This document shows, piece by piece, positions 16,132 through 23,706 of a stretch of DNA of 44,321 nucleotides. Positions within the stretch are counted from its first letter, which is position 1. The number at the start of each line of letters is the position of its first letter. Position numbers and translations under genes: made by a program. The notes under the pieces were generated by a model. The model saw nothing but the letters and a program-made list of their open reading frames with translations, searched no databases and was not told where the DNA came from. Source of the stretch: Microthrixaceae bacterium (lineage in GTDB: Bacteria; Actinomycetota; Acidimicrobiia; Acidimicrobiales; Microtrichaceae); contig JAMLGJ010000026.1 of the NCBI GenBank assembly GCA_023958095.1, positions 1-44,321 of the forward strand, given 5' to 3'.

Positions 16132-16973
16132 CAGGTGTTCTCCGCCGTGGGTCGCAAATCGCCTCTTGCATTCTGGCCGACGGACCCACCCTCGGGGCGA
16201 ACCGGTTCGGCACCGCGCCGCTGGCGCGCCGCCTCGAAGGCCACCAGTGCTCCCGACACCGCTGCGTTGAGGGACTCCACGCGGCCCGCCATGGGGATCG
16301 CCACGCGCCTGGTCACCACGGCCAGGAGTTCCTCGGGGAGCCCGTGCGCCTCGGACCCCACCAGCAGCACCGATGCACCTGCCAGTTCGGTCAGCTCCGG
16401 GGGCCTGCCTCCCTCGGTCACTGTGGCCACCGCGTCGAGTCCCCGATCGCGCGTCGCACCCAACAGCTCCCCGGTCGGCACGTCCACCGCAAGGGGCACA
16501 CGCAGCACCGAGCCCGCACTCGCGCGCACCGCCTTCGGGTTCCAGGGGTCGACCGAGCCCTCGGTGAACGCCACCCCTGCGCACCCGGCCGCCTCGGCCA
16601 CGCGCACCAGCGTGCCGGCATTGCCCGGGTCCTGGATTCCGACCAGCGCCAACAGCGGCGCACCGGAGCCGATCGCGCCTGCGCACAACTCCTCGAACCC
16701 GACGGGCTCCATCGCCACCACCGCCACGACCGCCTGTGGTGCCGCGAGGTCCAGTACCTTGCGCAGCGCGCCCTGCGCGACCGGCTGCAGCGGCACTCCC
16801 CTTGCCGTCACATCCTCGAGCAGGTCCGCCGGAGCGCCCGGTTCGGCGTACACCCCCTCGATCCGCGCGCCGCACTCCAGTGCCTCGGCCAGGAGCACGG
16901 GCCCGTCGAGGAGGTACCTGGCCTCGGAACGACGCGAACTGCGGCGCCCCGAGAGGCGCCGCAGTCGCTTCAT
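16131..16973 (-). CDS. SpoU/TrmH-family RNA 2'-O-methyltransferase (TsnR-like)
   Basis: A SPOUT methyltransferase of 280 residues. An N-terminal substrate-binding region (SARYLLDGPVLLAEAL-like, about 15-80) is followed by the SpoU domain with GIQDPGNAGTLVRVAEAAG (motif 1), LLVGSEAHGLPEELL (motif 2) and IPMAGRVESLNAAVSGALVAFEA (motif 3), which form the knotted SAM site. In actinobacteria a gene in this place between rplT and pheS is called tsnR after the thiostrepton-resistance methyltransferase; the actual rRNA target is unknown. ATG 16973 lies 29 nt after the rplT stop. A second SpoU paralogue lies at 20439-21299. Confidence 0.92.
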   Translation of the reverse strand: MKRLRRLSGRRSSRRSEARYLLDGPVLLAEALECGARIEGVYAEPGAPADLLEDVTARGVPLQPVAQGALRKVLDLAAPQAVVAVVAMEPVGFEELCAGAIGSGAPLLALVGIQDPGNAGTLVRVAEAAGCAGVAFTEGSVDPWNPKAVRASAGSVLRVPLAVDVPTGELLGATRDRGLDAVATVTEGGRPPELTELAGASVLLVGSEAHGLPEELLAVVTRRVAIPMAGRVESLNAAVSGALVAFEAARQRRGAEPVRPEGGSVGQNARGDLRPTAENT

Positions 16974-17002
16974 CGTGGTCGCGGACGACCCGATGCGGTC
17001 GT

Positions 17003-17380
17003 TCAGCTCGCCGCCTTGCCGGAGTCGTCCGCCGCGGAGCCGGCGATCTCCACCAGCCGGGCGAACGCAACGTCGTCGGTCACCGCGAGGTCGGCCAGGA
17101 CCTTGCGGTCCGCCTCCACGCCGGCAGCCTTGAGGCCACTCATGAAACGGCTGTAGCTCATGCCGTGGGAGCGGGCTGCGGCATTGATCCGCTGGATCCA
17201 CAGCTTGCGCATCTCGCCCTTGCGTGCGCGCCGGTCGCGGAACGCGTAGTTCCCGGCGTGCATGACGGCCTCGTTGGCCGAGCGGAAGCTGCGGCTCCGG
17301 TTGCCGTAGTAGCCCGAGGCCTTGTCGAGCACTTCCTTGCGCTTCTTGCGTGCGTGGACACTTCTCTTGACGCGTGCCAT
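17003..17380 (-). CDS. rplT: 50S ribosomal protein L20
   Basis: L20 is an early assembly protein of the large subunit and, in several bacteria, represses the infC-rpmI-rplT operon. The 125-residue product begins [18 protein letters not shown] and contains [21 protein letters not shown] and [15 protein letters not shown], all canonical. The C-terminus carries a short acidic/Ala extension. ATG 17380 is the family start and is preceded by GAAAGGAAC on the transcribed strand. The 109-nt gap to rpmI contains a large hairpin. Confidence 0.97.
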   Translation of the reverse strand: MARVKRSVHARKKRKEVLDKASGYYGNRSRSFRSANEAVMHAGNYAFRDRRARKGEMRKLWIQRINAAARSHGMSYSRFMSGLKAAGVEADRKVLADLAVTDDVAFARLVEIAGSAADDSGKAAS

Positions 17381-17444
17381 TGCTTCGTTCCTTTCTGTCC
17401 GGCCGGTTGTCGCCGGCTGGTCCTGCCAAGCTGTCTCGTGGAAT

Positions 17445-17487
17445 CCGTCCGGTACCCGTGCCACCTCCGGGTGGCGGTACCCGACGG
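17445..17487 (-). other. Large interrupted hairpin between rpmI and rplT
   Basis: Nested arms CCGTC/GACGG, GGTACC/GGTACC and GCCACC/GGTGGC close on a CGGA tetraloop (minus strand), about 17 base pairs with one mismatch and a 3-nt bulge. It starts 2 nt after the rpmI stop and lies 64 nt before the rplT ATG. No U-tract follows, so simple termination is unlikely. An RNA processing site, a partial attenuator, or an L20 feedback site are possible. Confidence 0.75.
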
Positions 17488-17489
17488 TC

Positions 17490-17684
17490 TCAGATGCCCA
17501 GCTGGCGCCTCACGGTCTCGCGCTGGCCACCGGTGATCTCCGTCGTGCCGGCCAGGCGGCGCTTCCGCTTCGAGGACTTCTTCTCCAGGATGTGGTTGCG
17601 GTTGCCCTTGCGGCGGAGGATCTTGCCCGATCCCGTCACCTTGTAGCGCTTCTTCGCACCCGAGTGCGTCTTCATCTTCGACAT
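17490..17684 (-). CDS. rpmI: 50S ribosomal protein L35
   Basis: A 64-residue basic protein of the large subunit. [20 protein letters not shown] and [16 protein letters not shown] are the canonical L35 sequences and the length matches the family. It lies 9 nt downstream of infC, in the conserved infC-rpmI-rplT order, and is followed at once by a long hairpin. Confidence 0.97.
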   Translation of the reverse strand: MSKMKTHSGAKKRYKVTGSGKILRRKGNRNHILEKKSSKRKRRLAGTTEITGGQRETVRRQLGI

Positions 17685-17693
17685 TCGTTCACC

Positions 17694-18305
17694 TCAGTCG
17701 TCTGATCGATCAGCGGTGGTGTCGTCCGGCTCGTCGGCGGACCCACCACCCTCGTTCTGTGCGGCCCGGGCGTGCTCCGCCTGGGCCTTCTTGTCCGGCC
17801 CGAGGACCATCACCATGTTGCGGCCGTCCTGTTTGGGAACGACCTCCACCTTGCCCAGATGGGCGACGTCCTCCGCCACCCGGTCGAGGATCTTCCGGCC
17901 CAGTTCCGGATGCTGCATCTCACGGCCCCGGAACATGATCGTGACCTTCACCTTGTGGCCCTCACCGAGGAACTTCGCCACCTTGCGTGTCTTGGTGTCG
18001 AAGTCACCACCGGAGATCTTTGGGCGGTACTTCATCTCCTTGACGGTGATGTTGGTGGCCTTCTTGCGGGACTCCTTCGCCCGCTGCTGCTCCTCGTAGC
18101 GGTACTTCGCGAAGTCCATGATCTTCGCAACCGGCGGGTTCGCCCCGGCGGCCACCTCGACGAGGTCGAGGTCCGCCGCCCTCGCCATCGACAGGGCCTC
18201 CGGCAACGGTTTGATGCCGAGTTGCTCGCCGTCACTGGCGATCAGTCGCACTTCGCGGGCTCGGATCCGATCGTTGATCCTCGTTTCTTCCGCTCGGGCA
18301 GCTAT
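17694..18305 (-). CDS. infC: Translation initiation factor IF-3, with a non-standard start codon
   Basis: IF-3 binds the 30S subunit and rejects non-canonical start codons and wrong initiator tRNA. Canonical sequence runs INDRIRAREVRLIASDGEQLGI, DFAKYRYEEQQRAKE, then the C-domain KMRPKI-like block and MFRGREMQHPELG, with an acidic tail. No ATG or GTG lies in frame upstream of RINDRIR; the first upstream stop is 9 nt before ATA 18305-18303. GAGGAG at 18315-18320 sits 9 nt before that ATA, giving a 203-residue protein. ATC at 18278 (194 residues) is the alternative. A GTG at 18251 would delete the conserved N-terminus. An AUU start with IF-3 autoregulation is known in E. coli, so AUA/AUC here fits the same logic. 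Confidence 0.93.
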   Translation of the reverse strand: MAARAEETRINDRIRAREVRLIASDGEQLGIKPLPEALSMARAADLDLVEVAAGANPPVAKIMDFAKYRYEEQQRAKESRKKATNITVKEMKYRPKISGGDFDTKTRKVAKFLGEGHKVKVTIMFRGREMQHPELGRKILDRVAEDVAHLGKVEVVPKQDGRNMVMVLGPDKKAQAEHARAAQNEGGGSADEPDDTTADRSDD

Positions 18306-18644
18306 GACCGATCACTCCTCGGTGCCAGTGTGCTCACCAGCGCTTCCTTTCCCGGACCGGGGTCCGTGGTCTCCGGCCGGGCACCCTGCCCGGACCGTCC
18401 GCCACCCCCTGCTGTCCCGGAGGACACTGCTGTCCTCGACGACACTGCCGCCCTGAACGACAACAGCGGGTGCACGTGCACCCGCTGCAACATCCACGGG
18501 CGAGGAACTGGTCCACACCTCACGGTCATCACCCCGACGCACATCCGGGTCGGGCCGTTGCACATCGGGTGCAACGATCCGACCTCGTGGCCGGGAGGGG
18601 CGGGAGCCCGCTTGTTCTGTTGGAACCCGCACGATACCAGCCCG
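18306..18644 (-). other. Long structured leader of the infC operon (no gene)
   Basis: About 340 nt between infC and the divergent DUF1844 gene hold no credible coding region. They contain at least three strong inverted repeats: 18377-18393 (CCGGGCA/TGCCCGG, 3-nt loop), 18464-18487 (24-bp perfect palindrome) and 18557-18575 (GTTGCAC/GTGCAAC, 5-nt loop). A -10-like TATCGT (minus strand, 18636-18631) could start an infC transcript of about 320 nt leader. Ribosomal-protein L20 leaders in other phyla occupy this position, but I see no sequence match to them. Confidence 0.5.
18464..18487. repeat. 24-bp perfect palindrome in the infC leader
   Basis: CAGCGGGTGCAC is followed directly by its reverse complement. 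As RNA it would form a hairpin of roughly 10 base pairs with a 4-nt loop; as DNA it is a symmetric binding site. No T-tract follows on the minus strand, so it is not a standard terminator. It lies 159 nt upstream of the infC start. Confidence 0.85.
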
Positions 18645-18650
18645 TATAGC
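18645..18650 (+). promoter_or_regulatory. Possible -10 of the DUF1844 gene
   Basis: TATAGC lies 45 nt upstream of the DUF1844 ATG, with TTGGAA 19 nt before it as a possible -35. The spacing is on the long side. The message would carry a leader with a good ribosome site, unlike the leaderless genes nearby. Confidence 0.3.
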
Positions 18651-18695
18651 CTCGAAGCACGCGAGCCAGACCGGACAGGACCGAGGAGCCAACAG

Positions 18696-19187
18696 ATGAG
18701 TTCATTGTGGACACCCGACGGGGAGCACCAGGTGCCACCCAAGGGCGACGAGGGCCCCGGAGGCCGAGCACCTGCGGACACCGCCGCGAGCGAAACTGAC
18801 CAACCGGGTGACCCCAGTGGCGACACCCTTCGTGCCGCCGCGGCGGCGATGGGTCTCGACATCGACCAGATGGGTCCCGAGGAACTCGAGCAGCTGCGCA
18901 CGGAACTGGCCGAGATGATGCGGGTGCGCCGGGAGGTGGCGGCAACTCCTGCATCGGAGATGCTCACCAACCACATGATGCGCCTGTTCGACCTGACGAC
19001 GATCTACCTCGAGGGCGACCCTCCCGCCTTCGGTGAGGCCGCCACGGTGATCGAGGCGTTCCGGGCGGTCCTCGATGCGCTCGGGGACCGCCTCGGCGAC
19101 TCCGAGCCGACCCTCAGGGAGGCGCTCGGACAGTTGCAGATGCTCTTCGTGCAGCTCAAGAACGCCCAGGACTCCGCTGCCGGCTGA
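18696..19187 (+). CDS. DUF1844 domain protein
   Basis: A 163-residue cytoplasmic protein. The first ~75 residues are acidic, Gly/Pro-rich and probably disordered, followed by a helical region (MGLDIDQMGPEELEQLRTELAEMM). The C-terminal ~85 residues (about MLTNHMMRLFDLTTIYLEGDPPAFGEA through LGQLQMLFVQLKN) match the DUF1844 pattern of three helices. The function is unknown; in other actinobacteria a member of this family sits beside infC, as here. The ATG at 18696 has GAGGAG 7 nt upstream. It is divergent from infC and ends 15 nt from the convergent small cold-shock-like gene. Confidence 0.8.
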   Translation: MSSLWTPDGEHQVPPKGDEGPGGRAPADTAASETDQPGDPSGDTLRAAAAAMGLDIDQMGPEELEQLRTELAEMMRVRREVAATPASEMLTNHMMRLFDLTTIYLEGDPPAFGEAATVIEAFRAVLDALGDRLGDSEPTLREALGQLQMLFVQLKNAQDSAAG

Positions 19188-19202
19188 GCGGCCGGGTGCC
19201 CC

Positions 19203-19451
19203 TCAGGCAGCGCCGGAACCCGCGGAGCGGTCCTCGGCCAGCAGGTCCGTGGCCTCGAACCGGCCCGCCCGGGACGCCACCAGCCGGAAGGTGACCGCCG
19301 TTCCCGGCGCGATGTCCCGGCTCCCGTCCGCCACCGCGGTGCAGTGGAACGGGTGCGCCGAGCCGTCGGGTTCCGTGACCGTGCCCAGACCCACCGGCTC
19401 GTCGAAGGCGGTCACGATGCCCCGCCGGGTCTGTGTCGGCTGGATGGACAC
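19203..19451 (-). CDS. Small cold-shock-domain-like protein
   Basis: An 82-residue protein starting at GTG 19451 with GAGG 6 nt upstream, 8 nt after the hisG stop. Residues 9-70 (RRGIVTAFDEPVGLGTVTEPDG through GTAVTFRLVASRAGRFEATDL) have the length, glycine spacing and basic/aromatic strands of a cold-shock OB fold. The usual RNA-binding KGFGFI and FVHF motifs are not conserved, so nucleic-acid binding is uncertain. Apparently co-transcribed with hisG. Confidence 0.65.
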   Translation of the reverse strand: MSIQPTQTRRGIVTAFDEPVGLGTVTEPDGSAHPFHCTAVADGSRDIAPGTAVTFRLVASRAGRFEATDLLAEDRSAGSGAA

Positions 19452-19459
19452 CGCTGACC

Positions 19460-20335
19460 TCAGTGGACGATCTTGGACAGCGGCATCTCGAGTATGTCGG
19501 TGGCGCCCGCGTCGCTCAGGGCCGGGATCAGGATGTTGATCTCGTTCTTCGGCACCACCGTCTCGACCGCGTACCCGGCGGACCCGTAGAGCTCGTTCAC
19601 CGTGGGGGTCTTCATCGCGGGGAGGACACCGATCACGCTGTCGAGTCGCTCCGCCGGAACGTTGAGCTTCACCAGCACCTTTCCGCGGGCCTCGAGGACA
19701 CCGGAGAGCAGGATCAGCACCTGCTCCATGGCATGGCGCTTGGCCGGATCCTCCCAGGAGTCCCGGTTGGCAACGAGTTCGGTGTAGCTGACGAGAATCT
19801 CGTCGAGGATCCGCAGCCCCGCGGCGCGCAGTGCCCTGCCGGTCTCGGTGATGTCCACCACGCAGTCGACGATGTCGGGAACCTTCGCCTCGGTCGCCCC
19901 GTAGGACAACCTCAGGTCCGCGTCGACGCCCCGTGACTCGAAGTACCGGCGGGTGAGCTCCATGTACTCGGTGGAGACCCGAACGCCTGCCGGCAGGTCC
20001 TCGGTGGTGGTCCAGGGCGACTCCTCGGGCACCGCGAGCACGACCCTGATCGGGTTGGAGGTGGCCTTGGAGTAGCGCAGCTCGCCGAGGCTCACGACGT
20101 CGGAGCCGGTCTCCTCCACCCAGTCGCGTCCGGTGATGCCCAGGTCGAACAGGCCGTCCGAGACATAGGTCGGGATCTCCTGTGGGCGCAGGATGCGCAC
20201 GCTGTCGATCCTGGGGTCGTCGATCCGCGCCGAGTAGTCCACCGATGAGGACCGGTTCACCTGCAGGTCGGCCGACTCGAACAGTGAGAGGGTGGCGGAC
20301 TCCAGGGAGCCCTTTGGCAGCACGAGCTTCAGCAC
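19460..20335 (-). CDS. hisG: ATP phosphoribosyltransferase (long form)
   Basis: HisG commits ATP and PRPP to histidine synthesis. The 291-residue protein starts LKLVLPKGSLESATLSLFE and has DLGITGRDWVEE and a phosphate-binding stretch (VVDITETGRALRAAGL, about 165-180). The last ~80 residues (LVKLNVPAERLDSVIGVLPAMKTPTV onward) are the regulatory HisG_C domain that binds histidine, so this is the long form that works without HisZ. GTG 20335 is the family start; a -10 TAGCCT lies 8 nt before it. No hisE or hisI is next to it. Confidence 0.96.
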   Translation of the reverse strand: MLKLVLPKGSLESATLSLFESADLQVNRSSSVDYSARIDDPRIDSVRILRPQEIPTYVSDGLFDLGITGRDWVEETGSDVVSLGELRYSKATSNPIRVVLAVPEESPWTTTEDLPAGVRVSTEYMELTRRYFESRGVDADLRLSYGATEAKVPDIVDCVVDITETGRALRAAGLRILDEILVSYTELVANRDSWEDPAKRHAMEQVLILLSGVLEARGKVLVKLNVPAERLDSVIGVLPAMKTPTVNELYGSAGYAVETVVPKNEINILIPALSDAGATDILEMPLSKIVH

Positions 20336-20343
20336 GGCAGTGA

Positions 20344-20349
20344 AGGCTA
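20344..20349 (-). promoter_or_regulatory. -10 hexamer of hisG (leaderless type)
   Basis: TAGCCT on the minus strand ends 8 nt before the hisG GTG, with no Shine-Dalgarno sequence between. It faces the -10 of the divergent methyltransferase gene about 80 nt away. Confidence 0.45.
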
Positions 20350-20426
20350 ACGGAGCCCGGGCGCACCCCGGCAACCGAGTAGGGCCCCAGCTCCAAGCGG
20401 CGACACCGACCGACCCGCACGGCTCG

Positions 20427-20432
20427 TACAGT
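20427..20432 (+). promoter_or_regulatory. -10 hexamer of TrmH-family gene (leaderless type)
   Basis: TACAGT ends 6 nt before the ATG at 20439. No ribosome-binding sequence lies between, so the transcript probably begins at the start codon. Confidence 0.45.
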
Positions 20433-20438
20433 TCCCGC

Positions 20439-21299
20439 ATGGCAGATGCCGACACGGTACGGATCACCGACCCGGGTGACCCCCGCCTGTGGGACTACCG
20501 GAACCTGCGCACGGGTACGGGAGCAACCGAGAGCGCCGCACCGCGGCGCCCCGAATCATCCCTCGGCCACGTGGTCGTGGAGGGCCACCTCGCCCTGCGA
20601 CGTTGCCTCGAGGGGCCGCTGCGGCTGCGCTCGGTGCTGATGACGCCCGCGCGTGCATCGTCCCTGGCCGACCTCCGCGGCCGCCTGGACGGCGACACCC
20701 CGGTCTACGTCGCCGACCGCGGCGTGCTGGCGGAGCTGACCGGATTCGACGTCCACCGGGGTGTGCTCGCCAGCGCGGATCGTCCCGAGCCCCTCGATCC
20801 GGCTTCCCTGCGCGAGCAGTACCGCAGGATCGTGGTCCTGGAAGGGCTCAGCGACCTCGAGAACGTGGGTGCGGCGTTCCGCGTGGCAGCCGCCCTGGGA
20901 CTCGACGCGGTGCTGCTCGGCCCGGGTTGCGCCGATCCCCTCTACCGCCGGTGCGTGCGGGTCTCACTCGGATGGTCCACCGTGCTGCCCCACGCACGTT
21001 CGCAGGACCTGGTGTCAGACCTGGCCGGGTTGGCGGCCGCGGGATTCTCCACGGTGGCACTGACACCCGGGGCGGGTGCGCTGGCGGTCGACCGGGCCGC
21101 CAACGAGGGTGTGCTCGACGACCCCGTCGCCCTGGTGGTGGGAGCGGAGGGACCCGGGTTGACCGAGCAGGCCATGGCTGCGGCCGGCCACAGGGTCGCG
21201 ATACCGATGTCCGGGGACGCCGACTCGCTCAATGCGGCAACCGCCCTGGCGGTCGTCGCCTCGTTCGCAGCGGCCGCGCGCTCCTGGGACCGGCCCTAG
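20439..21299 (+). CDS. TrmH/SpoU-family RNA methyltransferase
   Basis: A 286-residue SPOUT 2'-O-methyltransferase. An N-terminal L30e-like region (about 30-100: VVEGHLALRRCLEGPLRLRSVLMTP) precedes the SpoU core: LEGLSDLENVGAAFRVAAALGLDAVLL (motif 1), LVVGAEGPGLTEQAM (motif 2) and IPMSGDADSLNAATALAV (motif 3). The RNA target is not deducible. It is distinct from the TsnR-like gene at 16131-16973. Its TAG stop lies inside the palindrome CTAG that also supplies the stop of the convergent ribH, so the two genes overlap by 4 bp. Confidence 0.9.
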   Translation: MADADTVRITDPGDPRLWDYRNLRTGTGATESAAPRRPESSLGHVVVEGHLALRRCLEGPLRLRSVLMTPARASSLADLRGRLDGDTPVYVADRGVLAELTGFDVHRGVLASADRPEPLDPASLREQYRRIVVLEGLSDLENVGAAFRVAAALGLDAVLLGPGCADPLYRRCVRVSLGWSTVLPHARSQDLVSDLAGLAAAGFSTVALTPGAGALAVDRAANEGVLDDPVALVVGAEGPGLTEQAMAAAGHRVAIPMSGDADSLNAATALAVVASFAAAARSWDRP

Positions 21300-21787
21300 G
21301 GCCTCCAGCGGTCGCACAGCGCGACCATCTCGACCGCGGTGTGGGCGCACTCCTGGCCCACGTTGTGCTCGCCGGGGCCTCCGGAACGAGCCTCGGCCTG
21401 TGCGAGGTCCTCGGTGGTGAGCACGCCGAAGAGCACCGGCACACCCAGGTCGAGTTGCACGTCCTGGATGCCGCGGGCGCACTCGCCGGCCACGAAGTCG
21501 TAGTGGCTGGTCTCGCCACGGATCACCGCCCCCAGGCACACCACGGCGTCGAGCCTTCCGGAACCCGCCATGGCACGTGCCGCGAACGGGATCTCGAAGG
21601 CTCCGGGAACCCACTCCACGACCAGGGACGCGGGATCGATGCCACACTCGGCTGCTCCGCGCCGGGTCCCCTCGAGGAGGCGCTGTGTGATGTGGTCGTT
21701 GAAGCGCCCGCAGACCACGCCCAGGTTCATGCCCGACCCGTCGGGGGTCTCTCCCCCGGTTCCCGCTGCTCGCACGTTCTCAGCCAT
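21296..21787 (-). CDS. ribH: 6,7-dimethyl-8-ribityllumazine synthase
   Basis: RibH condenses the ribityl pyrimidine with dihydroxybutanone phosphate, the penultimate riboflavin step, as an icosahedral or pentameric assembly. The 163-residue product has GVVCGRFNDHITQRLLEG, WVPGAFEIPFAARAM and AVIRGETSHYDFVAGE. ATG 21787 overlaps the ribBA stop by 8 nt. It is the last gene of ribD-E-BA-H and meets the convergent methyltransferase at a shared CTAG. Confidence 0.96.
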   Translation of the reverse strand: MAENVRAAGTGGETPDGSGMNLGVVCGRFNDHITQRLLEGTRRGAAECGIDPASLVVEWVPGAFEIPFAARAMAGSGRLDAVVCLGAVIRGETSHYDFVAGECARGIQDVQLDLGVPVLFGVLTTEDLAQAEARSGGPGEHNVGQECAHTAVEMVALCDRWRP

Positions 21788-23090
21788 CGTCGGGTTCTCC
21801 TGCCTGCCGGGCACCCGCGGCCCCACCGGTGCCGCCCTCCGCGGGTTCGTCGAGCCCCTCGATCAAGTGCCCCAACCGCTGCTGCTTGGTCCGCAGGTAG
21901 TCGATGTTCTCCGGGTTGGGGATGGTCTTGAGTGCCACGCGGTCCGTGATCTCGAGACCGAAGCCCTCCAGGCCTCCGTACTTGGCCGGATTGTTGGTCA
22001 TCAGGCGCATCGTGGTGATACCCAGGTCGTTGAGGATCTGGGCACCGATCCCGTACTCGCGGGAGTCGACCGGAAGGCCGAGTTCGACGTTGGCGTCGAC
22101 GGTGTCGTGCCCGGCCTCCTGCAGGCCGTAGGCACGGATCTTGTGGCCAAGTCCGATGCCACGCCCTTCGTGGCCCCGCAGGTACACCAGTGCGCCGAGG
22201 TCCTCGGTCGCGATCCGTTCCATCGCCGCGTGCAACTGTATGCCGCAGTCACAGCGGAGGGAGTGGAAGATGTCGCCCGTGAGGCACTCCGAATGGACCC
22301 GCACGAGCACGTCGCTCTCACCCTGCACGGCCCCGCGCACGAACGCCACGTGCTGCTCACCGTCGAGCAGGGATTCGTACACGTAGCAGGTGAAGTCGCC
22401 CCAGGGCGTCGGGATCCTGGCCTCGGCGATCCGCTTCACGAGCTTCTCGTGCTGGCGACGGTGCTTGATCAGCTGGGCGATCGACACCATCAGCAGGCCG
22501 TGCTCGGCGCAGAATCCCTCCAGGTCGGGTACCCGTGCCATCGTGCCGTCGTCGTTGACGATCTCGCACAGCACCCCTGCGGGGTACATGCCGGCCATCC
22601 TCGCGAGGTCCACCGCCGCTTCGGTGTGACCCGCCCGCTTCAGAACTCCTCCGGTCGAGTAGCGAAGCGGGAAGATGTGTCCCGGCCGGGCCAGGTCGGC
22701 GGGACGCGTGGCGGGATCGGTCAGCGCCCTGAGGGTCGCCGAGCGGTCCGCGGCCGAGATGCCGGTGGTGGTTCCGTGCACGTAGTCGACCGATGCGGTG
22801 AAGGCCGTGCGGTGCGACTCGGTGTTGTCGGTGACCATGAGGGGGATCTGGAGCTCGTCGAGGCGTTCCCCGAGCAGGGGTGCACAGATCACCCCCGAGG
22901 TGTGGCGTACGAAGAAGGCGATCTTCTCGGGTGTCACCGCCTCGGCGGCCATGATCAGGTCGCCCTCGTTCTCACGGTCCTCGTCGTCCACGACCACCAC
23001 GATCTCTCCCCGGGCGATCGCGTCGACCGCATCCGGGATGCTCGCGAATGCCCTGGAGCGGGTCTCGCCGGTGGATTCTTCAGCCGGCAT
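21780..23090 (-). CDS. ribBA: Bifunctional DHBP synthase / GTP cyclohydrolase II
   Basis: One 436-residue polypeptide provides both starting branches of riboflavin synthesis. The N-terminal RibB half (about 1-210) has DDEDRENEGDLIMAAE and FVRHTSGVICAPL. The C-terminal RibA half has VRVHSECLTGDIFHSLRCDCG with the three zinc cysteines, RGHEGRGIGL and TMRLMTNNPAKYGGL. I chose ATG 23090 because AGGAGG lies just upstream and the residues from an earlier in-frame start are not conserved. It overlaps ribE by 11 nt and ribH by 8 nt. Confidence 0.96.
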   Translation of the reverse strand: MPAEESTGETRSRAFASIPDAVDAIARGEIVVVVDDEDRENEGDLIMAAEAVTPEKIAFFVRHTSGVICAPLLGERLDELQIPLMVTDNTESHRTAFTASVDYVHGTTTGISAADRSATLRALTDPATRPADLARPGHIFPLRYSTGGVLKRAGHTEAAVDLARMAGMYPAGVLCEIVNDDGTMARVPDLEGFCAEHGLLMVSIAQLIKHRRQHEKLVKRIAEARIPTPWGDFTCYVYESLLDGEQHVAFVRGAVQGESDVLVRVHSECLTGDIFHSLRCDCGIQLHAAMERIATEDLGALVYLRGHEGRGIGLGHKIRAYGLQEAGHDTVDANVELGLPVDSREYGIGAQILNDLGITTMRLMTNNPAKYGGLEGFGLEITDRVALKTIPNPENIDYLRTKQQRLGHLIEGLDEPAEGGTGGAAGARQAGEPDDG

Positions 23091-23706
23091 CGCGGCCCTC
23101 CTGTGTCTCCGCACGGTCCGCGAGGTACGCGGACACGAGCGTCTCTGTGTACTTCGCCATCACGTCGACCTCCACGTTCAGTGGGTCCCCGGCGGCCCGG
23201 CGGCCCAGGGTGGTCACCTCCATCGTGTGCGGTATCACCGCGACCGAGAAGCGTCCACGGTCGGGGCGCACGACGGTGAGGCTCACGCCGTCGAGGGTCA
23301 CCGATCCCTTCTCCACCAGGTAGCGGCCGAGGGATTCGGGCACCTCCACCTGCAGCTCCGGCGCGGGAACCACCACCCGACCCACGGCATCGACGTGTCC
23401 CTGCACGAGGTGTCCGCCCATGCGGTCCTCCAGCTTCACCGGTCGCTCCAGGTTCACCGGGTCGCCCGGTTGGAGCGAGCCGAGGCTCGTACGGGTGAAG
23501 GTCTCCTCGCTCACATCGGCCTCCCACCATCCAGCGGCACCCGCCGATCCGGGTTCCTCCCAGGCGACGACGGTGAGGCAGCATCCGTTCAGTGCGATGG
23601 AGGCCCCCATCGCGACGTCCTCGAGAACCCTCGACGCGGACACCCTCAGGCGTGCCCCGTCACGGTGGAGAACCTGGCCCAGTTCCTCGACGATACCGGT
23701 GAACAC
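23080..23706 (-). CDS. ribE: Riboflavin synthase alpha chain
   Basis: Converts two lumazines to riboflavin. The 208-residue protein has the two similar barrels of the family: MFTGIVEELG with ASIALNGCCLTVV in the first and GGHLVQGHVDAVG with GSVTLDGVSLTVV in the second. GTG 23706 directly follows the ribD stop (no gap). The first half carries an insert of about 15 residues (EEPGSAGAAGWW). Confidence 0.95.
   Translation of the reverse strand: MFTGIVEELGQVLHRDGARLRVSASRVLEDVAMGASIALNGCCLTVVAWEEPGSAGAAGWWEADVSEETFTRTSLGSLQPGDPVNLERPVKLEDRMGGHLVQGHVDAVGRVVVPAPELQVEVPESLGRYLVEKGSVTLDGVSLTVVRPDRGRFSVAVIPHTMEVTTLGRRAAGDPLNVEVDVMAKYTETLVSAYLADRAETQEGRDAG

Noticed and set aside
17694..18251. infC starting at GTG 18251
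   Set aside because: It would remove the conserved INDRIRARE segment found in IF-3 of all bacteria.
18302..18976. Minus-strand frame of 224 codons between infC and DUF1844
   Set aside because: It overlaps the DUF1844 gene with its good ribosome site and shows no domain; the region is better read as the infC leader.
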